From the NCBI RefSeq assembly GCF_002479495.1, contig NZ_DLNQ01000001.1, positions 75,185 through 139,184 of the forward strand: DNA of 64,000 nt, read 5' to 3'. Source of the stretch: Brevundimonas sp. UBA7506. GTDB lineage: Bacteria > Pseudomonadota > Alphaproteobacteria > Caulobacterales > Caulobacteraceae. Under the pieces are notes generated by a model. It searched no databases and was not told the DNA's origin. It worked only from the letters and a program-made list of their open reading frames with translations. Below are positions 32,462 through 41,039 of the stretch, one piece after another; the first letter of the stretch is position 1, and every line of letters begins with the position of its first letter. The position numbers were made by a program, and so were the translations under genes.

Positions 32462-34063
32462 ATGAAACGTCTGCTCGTCGGCCTGTCGGCCCTGTGCATC
32501 GCCACGCCTGCCCTGGCGCAGTCGGTCGACCGGGTCGCCATCAACGGCATCATTGATCAGGGCCTGAACCATAGCGAGGTCATGCAGACCGCCGCCTATC
32601 TGACCGACCGGATCGGCGGGCGGATGACCAACTCGCCGCAGATGCGTCAGGCCGAGCAGTGGAGCCAGCAGCAGTTCCGCGACTGGGGCCTGTCGAACGT
32701 CCGCGCCGAAGGGTTCGAGTTCGGCCGGGGCTGGTCCATCGTCCGCTCCAGCGCGCGGATGACCGCGCCTCGCGGCATTGAACTGCGCGCCATTCCGGTG
32801 GCCTGGACCCCCTCGACCAACGGGACCATCAACGCCGGCGTCGTCGTCGCCCCGATCACCAAGGTCGAGGACTTCGACAAGTGGCGCGGCAAGCTGTCGG
32901 GCAAGATCGTCATGCTGTCCCGTCCCGACACCGGCTCCGAGCCGACCGAGCCGGCCTTCCGTCGCTGGACCGACGCCGAACTGCGCGACCGCAACACCTA
33001 CGTCCAGCCGCAACACGCCCATGTCCCCGTCGAACGCCAGCTGAAAATGGCCGAGTTCGCCGCCCGCCTCGACGCCTTCCTGGCTGACGAAGGCGCCCTG
33101 GCTTGGGTGCGGATGTCGCAACGTGACGGCGGCCTGCTGCACGGCACCGGTTATACCTATCAGGTCGGCGCCACGCCCAAGCTGCCGGGCATGGAGATCG
33201 CGGCCGAGGACTATCGTCGCCTCGCCCGCCTGGCCCTGACCGACACCCCGCCGATGCTGTCGCTGCTCAGCGAGGTCCAGTTCCACGACGAAGACGTCAA
33301 CGCCTACAACATCCTGGCCGACATTCCCGGCTCGGACCGTTCGGGCGAATACGTCATGGCCGGCGCCCACCTCGACAGCTGGGTCGCCTCGGACGGCGCC
33401 CAGGACAACGCCGCCGGCAGCGCCGTGGTCATGGAGGCCGCCCGCATCCTGTCGCAGATGAAGGTCAAGCCCAAGCGCACCATCCGCTTCGCCCTGTGGA
33501 ACGGCGAGGAACAGGGCATCCTGGGCTCGCTGGCCTATGTCGACCGCTATCTGGCCACGCGCGCGCCCGCGTCGGACCCGGCCCTGGCCGCCCTGCCCGG
33601 CAACCGCACCTGGCGCAACCGCTGGCCGGTCGAGCCGCGCCCCGGCTATCGCGACCTGGTCGCCTATTTCAACCTGGACAACGGCTCGGGCAAGATTCGC
33701 GGCATCAACGCCGAGGGCAATGTCGCCGCCGCCCCCATCTTCCAGGAATGGCTGGCGCCGTTCGCCAGCATGGGCGCCACCACCGTCTCGCTGCGTCCCT
33801 CGGGCGGCACCGACCACGTCTATATGCAGACGGTCGGCGTGCCCGGCTATCAGTTCATCCAGGACCCGCTCGACTATTCCAGCCGCATCCACCACACCAG
33901 CATCGACAGCTATGACCACCTGAAGCCCGAAGACCTGCGTCAGGCGGCGATCATCCTGGCCAGCTTCCTGCTGAACGCGGCCAACCGCGACGCCCCCTTG
34001 CCGCGCATGCCGCTGCCGACCGAACCGACGCCGACCGACCCGTTCGCGTACCCGGCTGACTAA
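32462..34063 (+). CDS. Exported M28-family zinc peptidase
   Basis: The 533-residue protein has a Sec signal (KRLLVGLSALCIATPALAQ). The M28 metal sites are in order: His and Asp in GAHLDSWVASDGAQDNAAG near residue 300, the catalytic Glu pair in LWNGEEQGILGS, the Asp in YFNLDNGSGK and the last His in SSRIHHTSIDSYD. A protease-associated-type insert lies around residues 110-230. Family members are aminopeptidases or carboxypeptidases acting in the periplasm. The ATG at 32462 is preceded by a GGGGG run. It is unlinked to the neighbouring cobQ and bio genes. Confidence 0.9.
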   Translation: MKRLLVGLSALCIATPALAQSVDRVAINGIIDQGLNHSEVMQTAAYLTDRIGGRMTNSPQMRQAEQWSQQQFRDWGLSNVRAEGFEFGRGWSIVRSSARMTAPRGIELRAIPVAWTPSTNGTINAGVVVAPITKVEDFDKWRGKLSGKIVMLSRPDTGSEPTEPAFRRWTDAELRDRNTYVQPQHAHVPVERQLKMAEFAARLDAFLADEGALAWVRMSQRDGGLLHGTGYTYQVGATPKLPGMEIAAEDYRRLARLALTDTPPMLSLLSEVQFHDEDVNAYNILADIPGSDRSGEYVMAGAHLDSWVASDGAQDNAAGSAVVMEAARILSQMKVKPKRTIRFALWNGEEQGILGSLAYVDRYLATRAPASDPALAALPGNRTWRNRWPVEPRPGYRDLVAYFNLDNGSGKIRGINAEGNVAAAPIFQEWLAPFASMGATTVSLRPSGGTDHVYMQTVGVPGYQFIQDPLDYSSRIHHTSIDSYDHLKPEDLRQAAIILASFLLNAANRDAPLPRMPLPTEPTPTDPFAYPAD

Positions 34064-34089
34064 GGCGCACTGACAAGCGAAACGGTCGG

Positions 34090-34122
34090 ACACCCCCGCA
34101 CACCTCGTGCGGGGGTGTTTTC
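34090..34122 (+). terminator. Intrinsic terminator of the M28 peptidase gene
   Basis: ACACCCCCGCAC and GTGCGGGGGTGT form a perfect 12-bp stem with a 5-base loop, followed by TTTTCGTTT. Confidence 0.93.
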
Positions 34123-34190
34123 GTTTAGCGCCGCCTTTTTTTGAAAACGAAGACCGCTGCCAAGACTGATCGCCCCTTCCCCAATCAAAA

Positions 34191-34200
34191 TGATATATAA
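34191..34200. promoter_or_regulatory. BioR-like box 1 upstream of bioB
   Basis: TGATATATAA matches the known BioR site TTATMKATAA at nine of ten positions. It lies in an AT-rich stretch (34187-34250) that contrasts with the GC-rich surroundings and probably contains the bio promoter. Confidence 0.6.
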
Positions 34201-34231
34201 TATTGGCGTAAGTACCCGATTTTACAGAATC

Positions 34232-34241
34232 ATATCTATCA
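34232..34241. promoter_or_regulatory. BioR-like box 2 upstream of bioB
   Basis: ATATCTATCA (TGATAGATAT on the other strand) matches the BioR site at eight of ten positions and lies about four helical turns from box 1. Confidence 0.55.
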
Positions 34242-34282
34242 TTTAGATCGCTGTCGCTGGCATTGCAGTTTGAGCGCTCAAA

Positions 34283-35281
34283 ATGATAGATAATTCAAAA
34301 CCCGACGCAGCCGCGATCTACAACGCGCCATTCATGGAACTGCTCTATCGGGCCCAGACGGTGCACCGGGCCCACTTCGATCCGAGCACGATCCAGTGCT
34401 CCAAGCTGCTGTCCATCAAGACCGGGGGCTGCCCCGAGGACTGCTCCTACTGCTCGCAGTCGGCGCGCTACGACAGCGAGCTGTCAGCCTCCAAGATGAT
34501 GGAGGTCCAGAAGGTTCTGAACGAGGCGCGCAAGGCCAAGGCGGCGGGCGCGACGCGCTACTGCATGGGCGCCGCCTGGCGCTCGCCCAAGGAACGCGAC
34601 ATGCCGGGCGTCCTGGCCATGGTCAGGGGCGTCAAGGCCATGGGTCTGGAGACCTGCATGACCCTGGGCATGCTCAGCGACGACCAGGCGGCCCAGCTGC
34701 GCGAGGCTGGCCTCGACTACTACAACCACAACATCGATACCTCGGAGCGCTACTATTCCGAAGTCATCACCAGCCGCACCTTCGCCGACCGGCTGAACAC
34801 GCTGGACCGCGTCCGCGCGGCGGGGATCAACGTCTGCTCGGGCGGCATCGTCGGCATGGGCGAGACGGCCGACGACCGTATCGACATGCTGCGCACCCTG
34901 GCCGAGATGGAAGAGCCGCCGGAATCCGTGCCGATCAACATGCTGATGCCGATGAAGGGCACGCCGATGGCCGACATGGCCCCGCTGGACCCGATCGAGA
35001 TGGTCCGCACCATCGCCACGGCCCGCATCCTGATGCCGCGCGCCTATGTTCGCCTTTCGGCTGGCCGTTCGGAGATGAGCGACGAGCTTCAGGCGATGTG
35101 CTTCTTCGCCGGCGCCAACTCGATCTTCGTCGGCGACACCCTGCTGACCGCCGACAACCCCGGCCAGGACAAGGACGCCCTGCTGTTCAACAAGCTGAAC
35201 CTGCGCGCCGAGGTCGCCCCGGCCTGCCCCAAGCCAGCCGTGGAGCAGCCCCAGGAGCAGGCCCAAGAGCAGGCCGCGTGA
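34283..35281 (+). CDS. bioB: Biotin synthase
   Basis: The 332-residue radical-SAM enzyme has the cluster motif [10 protein letters not shown] with Cys at 50, 54 and 57, and [13 protein letters not shown] and [10 protein letters not shown] further on, both typical of BioB. It inserts sulphur into dethiobiotin, the last step of biotin synthesis. The ATG at 34283 fits the family length; the box TGATAGATAA overlaps it. The C-terminus ends with a Gln/Glu/Ala-rich tail ([11 protein letters not shown]) not needed for the fold. It is first of bioB-F-D-A-G-C; its stop overlaps the bioF GTG. Confidence 0.96.
   Translation: MIDNSKPDAAAIYNAPFMELLYRAQTVHRAHFDPSTIQCSKLLSIKTGGCPEDCSYCSQSARYDSELSASKMMEVQKVLNEARKAKAAGATRYCMGAAWRSPKERDMPGVLAMVRGVKAMGLETCMTLGMLSDDQAAQLREAGLDYYNHNIDTSERYYSEVITSRTFADRLNTLDRVRAAGINVCSGGIVGMGETADDRIDMLRTLAEMEEPPESVPINMLMPMKGTPMADMAPLDPIEMVRTIATARILMPRAYVRLSAGRSEMSDELQAMCFFAGANSIFVGDTLLTADNPGQDKDALLFNKLNLRAEVAPACPKPAVEQPQEQAQEQAA
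34284..34293. promoter_or_regulatory. BioR-like box 3 over the bioB start codon
   Basis: TGATAGATAA matches the BioR site at nine of ten positions and shares two bases with the bioB ATG. A bound repressor here would block elongation or the start region and not the -10. Confidence 0.62.
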
Positions 35282-36414
35282 TCGCCCACCCGCGCCATCG
35301 CGCCGGCCTGGACGCCCTGGCCGCGCGCGATCGGTTGCGGGCCCGAGCCCCGACGGCCGGACTCGACTTCGCCTCCAACGACTATCTGGGGCTGGCCGGG
35401 TCCGAGCTGCTGAAACAGGCCGCCCTCGACGCCCTGAACCGGGGCGTGCCTGTGGGCGCGACCGGGTCGCGGCTGCTGCGCGGCAACCACCCGGAACACG
35501 AAGCTCTGGAGGAAGAAGCCGCCGCCTTCTTCGGCGCCGAGGCCGCCCTCTTCATCGGCGGCGGCTTTCAGGCCAACCACGCTCTTTTCTCGGCCTTGCC
35601 GATGCAGGGCGATCTGATCCTGTACGACGCCCTGATCCACGCCAGCGCCCATGACGGGATGCGGCTGGGCCGGGCCGAGACCCGCGCCTTCGCCCACAAT
35701 GACGTCGTCGCCGCCGAGGCCGAGATCCGGTCCTGGCGTTCTGCGGGCGGAACGGGCCGCGTCTGGCTGGCGGTAGAGAGCCTCTATTCGATGGAGGGCG
35801 ACCTCGCGCCGCTGGATCAGCTTGCGGCGCTGGCCCGCCGCCACGACGCCGTTCTGGTGGTGGACGAGGCTCACGCCACAGGCCTGTTCGGCCCCATGGG
35901 CGCGGGCCGCGCTCTGGCGCAGCCGCATGACCCGAACCTGCTGACCCTGCACACCTGCGGCAAGGGGCTGGGGGCGGTCGGCGCCCTGATCTGCGGCGAC
36001 GCGGTCCTGATCGAGACCCTGGTCAACAAGGCCCGCCCCTTCATCTTCGCCACCGCCCCCTCGCCGCTGAACGCCGCCGTGGTGCGCGCCAGCCTGAGAG
36101 CCTTGCACGACCGGCCCGACCTGCGCGAGCGCGCCTGGGCCCGCATCGCCCACGCCCACGCCGAGGCCCGGCGCCTGTGCGGGCTAGACGGCTTCGAAAG
36201 CCAGATCCTGCCGATCCATGTCGGCGCGGACGGCGAGGCCGTCGCCCTGGCCCGGACGCTGCAATCGCGCGGCTACGACGTGCGCGCCGTGCGCCCGCCG
36301 ACCGTGCCCAAGGGCACGGCGCGCCTGCGCATCTCGCTGACCGGCGCCGCGGATCAGGCCGCCGTCACCGGCCTGTTCGAAACCCTGTCAAACGTCGGAT
36401 CCGCCTACCTATGA
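35278..36414 (+). CDS. bioF: 8-amino-7-oxononanoate synthase
   Basis: The 378-residue PLP enzyme has [11 protein letters not shown] near the N-terminus, [17 protein letters not shown], the cofactor Asp in [12 protein letters not shown] and the PLP Lys in [10 protein letters not shown]. It condenses pimeloyl-ACP with alanine. The GTG start at 35278 forms a GTGA overlap with the bioB stop, and no better start lies nearby. The ATGA overlap with bioD at the other end continues the coupled operon. Confidence 0.94.
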   Translation: MIAHPRHRAGLDALAARDRLRARAPTAGLDFASNDYLGLAGSELLKQAALDALNRGVPVGATGSRLLRGNHPEHEALEEEAAAFFGAEAALFIGGGFQANHALFSALPMQGDLILYDALIHASAHDGMRLGRAETRAFAHNDVVAAEAEIRSWRSAGGTGRVWLAVESLYSMEGDLAPLDQLAALARRHDAVLVVDEAHATGLFGPMGAGRALAQPHDPNLLTLHTCGKGLGAVGALICGDAVLIETLVNKARPFIFATAPSPLNAAVVRASLRALHDRPDLRERAWARIAHAHAEARRLCGLDGFESQILPIHVGADGEAVALARTLQSRGYDVRAVRPPTVPKGTARLRISLTGAADQAAVTGLFETLSNVGSAYL

Positions 36415-37031
36415 GCACTGTCATCGTCACCGGCACCGACACCGGCATCGGCAAGACCGTCTTCAGCGCCGGACTGACCCGCGCGCTCGGCGCCACCTAC
36501 TGGAAGCCGGTCCAGTCCGGGCTGGAAGAAGCCACCGACAGCGAAACTGTGGCGTGCCTGTCGGGCTGCCCCGTCCTGCCCGAGGCCTATCGCCTGCAGA
36601 TGCCCGCCTCCCCCCACCTGTCGGCGGAGGCTGAGGGTGTCGAGATCGACATAGCCCGCCTGACCCCGCCCCCGGTCGAGGGGCCGCTGGTGATCGAGGG
36701 CGCCGGAGGGCTGATGGCGCCGCTGACGCGGCAGCACCTCTTCCTCGACGTCATCGCCGGATGGAAGGCTCCCGTGGTTCTGGTGGCGCGCACCAGTCTG
36801 GGCACCATCAACCACAGCCTGCTGTCGCTGACCGCCCTGCGCGCCAGGGGCTGCACGGTCGCGGGCGTCGCCTTCGTCGGCGAGGAGATGGCCGACAGCC
36901 GCCGCACGATCGCCGAGATGGGCCAGGCGCGCGATCTGGGCCGGCTGCCCTTCCTCGCTGACCTGACCCCTGACGCCTTGACCGCCGCCTTCGAGGCCAT
37001 CGACGTCGCCGCCATCCGCGAGACCCTGTGA
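36411..37031 (+). CDS. bioD: Dethiobiotin synthetase
   Basis: The 206-residue protein begins with the P-loop VTGTDTGIGKTVFSAGL, then YWKPVQSG and VIEGAGGLMAPL, all BioD marks. It closes the ureido ring of dethiobiotin with CO2 and ATP. It overlaps bioF by four bases and abuts bioA (TGATG), in the order found in many Gram-negative bio operons except for the position of bioB first. Confidence 0.94.
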   Translation: MSTVIVTGTDTGIGKTVFSAGLTRALGATYWKPVQSGLEEATDSETVACLSGCPVLPEAYRLQMPASPHLSAEAEGVEIDIARLTPPPVEGPLVIEGAGGLMAPLTRQHLFLDVIAGWKAPVVLVARTSLGTINHSLLSLTALRARGCTVAGVAFVGEEMADSRRTIAEMGQARDLGRLPFLADLTPDALTAAFEAIDVAAIRETL

Positions 37032-38320
37032 TGGACGACGCCATCGCCTTCGACCGTCGCCACCTTTGGCGCCCCTACGCCGGGATGCGCGAACCCGGCC
37101 CGGTCCATCACGTGGTCGAAGCCCAGGGCGTCTGGCTGACCCTGGCCGACGGCACTCGGATGATCGACGCCATGTCCTCCTGGTGGTGCGCGGCCCACGG
37201 CCATCGCCATCCGCAGATCGTCGCCGCCATGACGGCTCAGCTCAACCGCATGCCGCACGTCATGTTCGGCGGCCTGACCCATGATCCCGCCATCGATCTG
37301 GGGCGGCGGCTGGTCGCGATGTTGCCCGACGGGTTGAACCGCATCTTCTATTCCGACAGCGGCTCCGTCGCCGTCGAGGTGGCGCTGAAGATGGCGCTTC
37401 AGGCCCAGGTGGCGCGTGGCTTTCCCGCCCGCACCGCCTTCGCCACCGTGCGCGGCGGATATCACGGCGACACCTGGAAGGCGATGAGCCTGTGCGACCC
37501 CGACACCGGCATGCACGGCCAGTACGGTCGCGCGTTGCAGGTCGAACACTTCGTCGCCGCCCCGCCCATCCCCTTCGGCGCCGACTGGGACGAGGACCCG
37601 GCCCGCAACGGCCTGTCCGAGGTGGCGCGGCTGTTTGAGGCGCACGGCGAGCGGATCGCCGCCTTCATCCTGGAGCCCGTGGTTCAGGGCGCGGGCGGGA
37701 TGCGCTTCTATCAACCGGCCTATCTGACCGGCCTGCGCGCCCTGTGCGACGCGCACGGCGTCCTGCTGATCTTCGACGAGATCGCCAGCGGTTTCGGCCG
37801 CACCGGGCGGATGTTCGCCATGGATTTCGTCAGCGTCGTCCCCGACATCCTCTGCCTCGGCAAGGCCCTGACCGGCGGCCACATCACCTTCGCCGCCACA
37901 GTGGCCCGAGAGGATGTAGCCGAGGCCATCGCGGCCGGGTCGCCCGGCGTGCTGATGCACGGCCCCACCTTCATGGCCAATCCCCTGGCCTGCGCCGCCG
38001 CCGGGGCCAGTCTTGATCTTTTGCAGGACGGCGGCTGGCGCGACGCGGTCGTCCGGATCGAGGCCCAACTCCGCGTCGAACTGGCTCCGGCCCGGCGGCT
38101 CGACGGCGTGCAGGACGTCCGAATCCTCGGCGCTATCGGGGTGATCGAGACGAAGGCTCCGCTGGACACCGCCCGCGTCCACGCCTTCGCAAAAACCTCG
38201 GGCGTCTTCCTGCGCCCCTTCGGTCGGCTGCTCTACGCCATGCCGCCCTATGTCGTCCGGCCGGACGAGCTGACGCGCATCACCACCGCCATGCTGGACA
38301 TCGTCGGGTGGAGCGAATGA
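37031..38320 (+). CDS. bioA: Adenosylmethionine-8-amino-7-oxononanoate aminotransferase
   Basis: The 429-residue class III aminotransferase has RRHLWRPYAGM at its start, DAMSSWWCAAHGHRHP, FYSDSGSVAVEVALKMA, the PLP-site IFDEIASGFGRTG and the Lys in CLGKALTGGH. These are BioA-specific. It transfers the amino group from SAM to make 7,8-diaminononanoate. The ATG at 37031 overlaps the bioD stop by one base; a GTG directly before it is an alternative. Confidence 0.95.
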   Translation: MDDAIAFDRRHLWRPYAGMREPGPVHHVVEAQGVWLTLADGTRMIDAMSSWWCAAHGHRHPQIVAAMTAQLNRMPHVMFGGLTHDPAIDLGRRLVAMLPDGLNRIFYSDSGSVAVEVALKMALQAQVARGFPARTAFATVRGGYHGDTWKAMSLCDPDTGMHGQYGRALQVEHFVAAPPIPFGADWDEDPARNGLSEVARLFEAHGERIAAFILEPVVQGAGGMRFYQPAYLTGLRALCDAHGVLLIFDEIASGFGRTGRMFAMDFVSVVPDILCLGKALTGGHITFAATVAREDVAEAIAAGSPGVLMHGPTFMANPLACAAAGASLDLLQDGGWRDAVVRIEAQLRVELAPARRLDGVQDVRILGAIGVIETKAPLDTARVHAFAKTSGVFLRPFGRLLYAMPPYVVRPDELTRITTAMLDIVGWSE

Positions 38321-38934
38321 GAAGCCAATGGCTGCAGCGAAACGGCGTCGACGACCTGATCGTCGTCTTCGGCGGCTGGGCCCTGGGCGCCGCGCCCTTC
38401 GCCCATCTCAGCGGATCAGCCGACGTCTTGCTGCTCAGCGACTACCGAACCCAGGACTTTGACGCCGAGCCGCTCGCCCCCTACGCCCGACGCAGCCTGA
38501 TCGGCTACTCCTTCGGCGTCGCCGCGGCGGGCCATGCTCTGGCCTCGACGGAACTGAAGTTCAACCGCAAGGTCGCCGTCTGCGGCTCCCTCCACCCCGT
38601 CGACGAGCGCCTCGGCATCCCGCCCGAGCGGGCGCGCCAGACCGCCGACCGGTTAACCGAGACCAGCCTGCGCCAGTTCGCCCGCCGCGCCGGGGCTCCC
38701 CTGCCCGAAGCCAGCGACATCCCCGCCCTGAGAGACGAACTGCAGGCTGTCATCGCGCGCGGCCCAGCGCCCCACCCCGGCTTTGACCGCATCTGGCTGG
38801 GCCGCAATGACCGCATCTTTCCGCCCGAGAATCTGGAAGCGGCATGGCGCGATCAAAGCGACCGCGTCCGCTGGCTCGAGACCGGCCACAATCCCTTCGC
38901 CGCCTTCACCGACTGGCGCGACCTCCTGGCATGA
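38317..38934 (+). CDS. bioG: Pimeloyl-ACP methyl ester esterase, BioG (DUF452)
   Basis: This 205-residue alpha/beta hydrolase has the DUF452 pattern LIVVFGGWALG near the N-terminus, the nucleophile elbow LIGYSFGVAAA and a late His in ETGHNPFAAF. BioG removes the methyl group that BioC adds, releasing pimeloyl-ACP for BioF. It sits between bioA and bioC with ATGA overlaps on both sides, which supports the role strongly. GGAG lies just before the ATG at 38317; a GTG three codons upstream is less likely. Confidence 0.9.
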   Translation: MRSQWLQRNGVDDLIVVFGGWALGAAPFAHLSGSADVLLLSDYRTQDFDAEPLAPYARRSLIGYSFGVAAAGHALASTELKFNRKVAVCGSLHPVDERLGIPPERARQTADRLTETSLRQFARRAGAPLPEASDIPALRDELQAVIARGPAPHPGFDRIWLGRNDRIFPPENLEAAWRDQSDRVRWLETGHNPFAAFTDWRDLLA

Positions 38935-39674
38935 CCGCCGCCGCCCGCGTTCAGCGCAGCTTTCGCCGGGGCTTCGCCACCTATGACGACAGCGCCCTGG
39001 TGCAGAAGGCCATCGCCCGGGGCCTGATCCGCCGTCTGCTGCGCCACGCCGCCGACACCCGCCTCACCCGCGTTTTCGAAACAGGTTACGGCACCGGCCA
39101 GCTGACCCGGCTTATGCTGCAGCGCCTGCCGATCGAGACCCTGCACCTGAATGATCTGGCGGCGCCGCCCCTGCCCTTCGCGCCGCAGGCCGACTATCGC
39201 CCTGGAGACATCGAGACCCTGGCTCTGCCCCCGGACCTTGATCTGGTCATCTCGGCCTCCATGATCCAGTGGATCGCCGATCCGCTGGGGCTGATCCAGC
39301 GCCTGTGTGAGGCGGTGCGGCCCGGCGGCTGGCTGGCCCTGTCCGGCTTCGGCCCCGACCACTTCCCCGAGCTTCAGGCCCTCGGCAGTCAGGCCGCCGC
39401 CCCGTCGCTGCTGTCGGCCGCCGCCATGGCCAGCCTGCTGCCGTCCGGCTGGACCGTGCAGGAGTCAGGGTCGCGCGCCCGATCCCTATGCTTCGCCACG
39501 CCGCGCGAAGTACTGCGCCACCTGCGCGACACCGGCGTCAACGGCCGCGCCAGCCGTCCCTGGACCCGCCGCGATCTCGACACCTTCTGCCACGAATATG
39601 ATGCGCGGTTCGGCCAGTCAGGCCGCGTCTCCCTGACCTATCAGCCCGTCTGGCTGATCGCGCGAAAGGCCTAG
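38931..39674 (+). CDS. bioC: Malonyl-ACP O-methyltransferase
   Basis: The 247-residue protein begins with RVQRSFRRGFATYDDSALVQ, typical of BioC, followed by the SAM-binding FETGYGTGQLT, where the usual Glu-x-Gly-Cys-Gly-Thr-Gly has Tyr in place of Cys. DLVISASMIQWIADP is another BioC mark. It methylates malonyl-ACP so that fatty acid synthesis can elongate it to pimeloyl-ACP methyl ester. It is the last gene of the bio operon, and its stop lies in a CTAG shared with the convergent bioR stop. Confidence 0.92.
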   Translation: MTAAARVQRSFRRGFATYDDSALVQKAIARGLIRRLLRHAADTRLTRVFETGYGTGQLTRLMLQRLPIETLHLNDLAAPPLPFAPQADYRPGDIETLALPPDLDLVISASMIQWIADPLGLIQRLCEAVRPGGWLALSGFGPDHFPELQALGSQAAAPSLLSAAAMASLLPSGWTVQESGSRARSLCFATPREVLRHLRDTGVNGRASRPWTRRDLDTFCHEYDARFGQSGRVSLTYQPVWLIARKA

Positions 39675-40282
39675 ACCGCCCGTCCCAGATGGCGCTCGGC
39701 CGTGGCCAGCGCCCCCTGCACGTCGCGGGCGCGGATCGCCGCCATCAAGGCGTGGTGGTCGGGATCGGGCCGCGGCTTCCACCGCTCCCTGTACTGCACC
39801 AGCATATGCCGAGAGCCGTGCAGCTGCAGATTGCCCACCTCTTCCAGCAGGCGCGGCATGCCGCAGGCCGCCATGGTCCCCAGGTGGAAGGCGCGATTGG
39901 CCGCCTCCCAGCTATGGATGTCGGTCGCCGCGTCGCAGGCCAGACGCAGGTCCTCCAGTCGCCCGATCTCGTCCTGGGTGAGGTTAGGCACTGAATGCAT
40001 CAGGGCCACCGGTTCCAGCGCCGCGCGCATCAGCTTGACCTCGCGCTGGGCCGCCTGATCCAGCGGCGCGACGCGAACCCCGACATTCGGTTTGCTGACC
40101 GCCAGCCCCTTGGCCACCAGACGCAGGAAGGCCTCGCGCACCGGGACATGGCTGACCTTGAACTCGTCGGCGACGTGTTCCTGGCGGAGCTTGGCGTCCG
40201 GCGCGAGTTCTCCGCGCACGATCCGAACCGTCAGTGCATCAGCGATGCCGTCCGCGGAAACACCAAGTTTGGAAACGGCCAC
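39671..40282 (-). CDS. bioR: GntR-family biotin repressor BioR
   Basis: The 203-residue protein has an N-terminal winged helix (LAPDAKLRQEHVADEFKVSHVPVREAFLRL) and a C-terminal all-helical FCD domain with the His residues expected for a metal or ligand site. GntR proteins of this kind next to bio genes in alphaproteobacteria are BioR, which represses biotin genes. Here it faces the bio operon, and the box TTATCTACAA lies 22 bases before the start. I chose GTG at 40282 because GGAGGT precedes it, though the spacing is short. A TTG seven codons upstream abuts the box. Confidence 0.87.
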   Translation of the reverse strand: MAVSKLGVSADGIADALTVRIVRGELAPDAKLRQEHVADEFKVSHVPVREAFLRLVAKGLAVSKPNVGVRVAPLDQAAQREVKLMRAALEPVALMHSVPNLTQDEIGRLEDLRLACDAATDIHSWEAANRAFHLGTMAACGMPRLLEEVGNLQLHGSRHMLVQYRERWKPRPDPDHHALMAAIRARDVQGALATAERHLGRAV

Positions 40283-40593
40283 ACTACCTCCGACGTCGCG
40301 CAATTATCTACAATCGCACTCATAGTGCCGTCAACGACATCGGCGACCTCGACCAAGCAGGCGCCGTTGAAGAGATTGCGGGGCCACCTGAACCACGCCG
40401 GGGCGGGGTCTTCCAGACCGTCCTGAGCCAGAGGCAGGATCAGGCCCTGCTCCCAACCTTCGCTGGACGACGCGGGCACGCCGATCAGATCTCCCCGCAT
40501 CGACCGGGCCTCGGCCTCGACGGCGAACAGAAGATAGTTAGGGAGGCCGGGCTTGCGGACTTGTGACCGCGACTTTGTTTTCCGCACATGCAT
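40231..40593 (-). CDS. Hypothetical protein of unknown family, doubtful
   Basis: An open frame of 120 codons precedes bioR on the same strand and overlaps its start by 52 bases in another frame. I do not recognise the product. The middle (residues about 18-95) has codons with mostly G or C at the third position, like genuine genes here, and reads as a mixed, not very biased protein (GWEQGLILPLAQDGLEDPAP). The last 30 residues overlap the BioR box and bioR and look less natural. It may be a remnant of a longer gene. It is the only candidate in the 376 bp between bioR and the next gene. Confidence 0.3.
   Translation of the reverse strand: MHVRKTKSRSQVRKPGLPNYLLFAVEAEARSMRGDLIGVPASSSEGWEQGLILPLAQDGLEDPAPAWFRWPRNLFNGACLVEVADVVDGTMSAIVDNCATSEVVWPFPNLVFPRTASLMH
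40304..40313. promoter_or_regulatory. BioR-like box upstream of bioR
   Basis: TTATCTACAA matches the BioR site TTATCTATAA at nine of ten positions. Its place 22 bases before the bioR start suggests autoregulation. Confidence 0.7.
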
Positions 40594-40607
40594 ACGGCGA
40601 CGTTGAC

Positions 40608-40653
40608 GGCGTCCGATTGGTGTATTAGCTCACCGATACACCAATCGGACGCC
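40608..40653. promoter_or_regulatory. 18-bp perfect inverted repeat, YtrA-type operator
   Basis: GGCGTCCGATTGGTGTAT and its exact complement flank a 10-base spacer (40626-40635). The inner GGTGTAT...ATACACC fits the GTGTA/TACAC dyads bound by YtrA-group GntR proteins. The repeat ends five bases before the TTG start of such a gene, so it is the probable self-operator. The length also permits an RNA hairpin. Confidence 0.85.
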
Positions 40654-40658
40654 GCTCC

Positions 40659-41039
40659 TTGCACTTCTCCATCAACCCCACGGACAGCCGCCCCATCTAC
40701 GTCCAGATCATGGACGAGGTCCGGCGCGGCATGGCCTCAGGCGCGCTCGCCAGCGGCGATCCTCTGCCCTCGGTCCGCCAGCTGGCCGCCAGCCTGAAGG
40801 TCAATCCCAACACCGTGGCCCAGGCCTATCGCGAACTGGAACGGGAAGGTCTGGCCTATGTCCAGCGTGGACAGGGCACCTTCGTCGGCTCCGCGCGCCA
40901 GATCGACGACGACCGCACGGCCCTGGCCCATGAACTGGCCCAGCGGTCGCTGGTCGAGGCCGCGCGCCTGGGGTTGAACGCCGAACAGTTCATCCAGGCG
41001 ATCCGCTCGGTCGACTCCTCGAAAGCCCCGCTCAAATGA
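40659..41039 (+). CDS. YtrA-subfamily GntR repressor
   Basis: The 126-residue protein has a GntR winged helix (PIYVQIMDEVRRGMASG, PLPSVRQLAASLKVNPNTVA, GLAYVQRGQGTFV) and only a short C-terminal helix, the hallmark of the YtrA group. These proteins repress ABC-transporter operons in which their gene comes first, as here. The start is TTG at 40659; an in-frame stop at 40626 excludes anything longer, and no clear ribosome binding site precedes it. Its stop overlaps the ATPase start (ATGA). The inverted repeat directly upstream is the likely operator. Confidence 0.88.
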   Translation: MHFSINPTDSRPIYVQIMDEVRRGMASGALASGDPLPSVRQLAASLKVNPNTVAQAYRELEREGLAYVQRGQGTFVGSARQIDDDRTALAHELAQRSLVEAARLGLNAEQFIQAIRSVDSSKAPLK

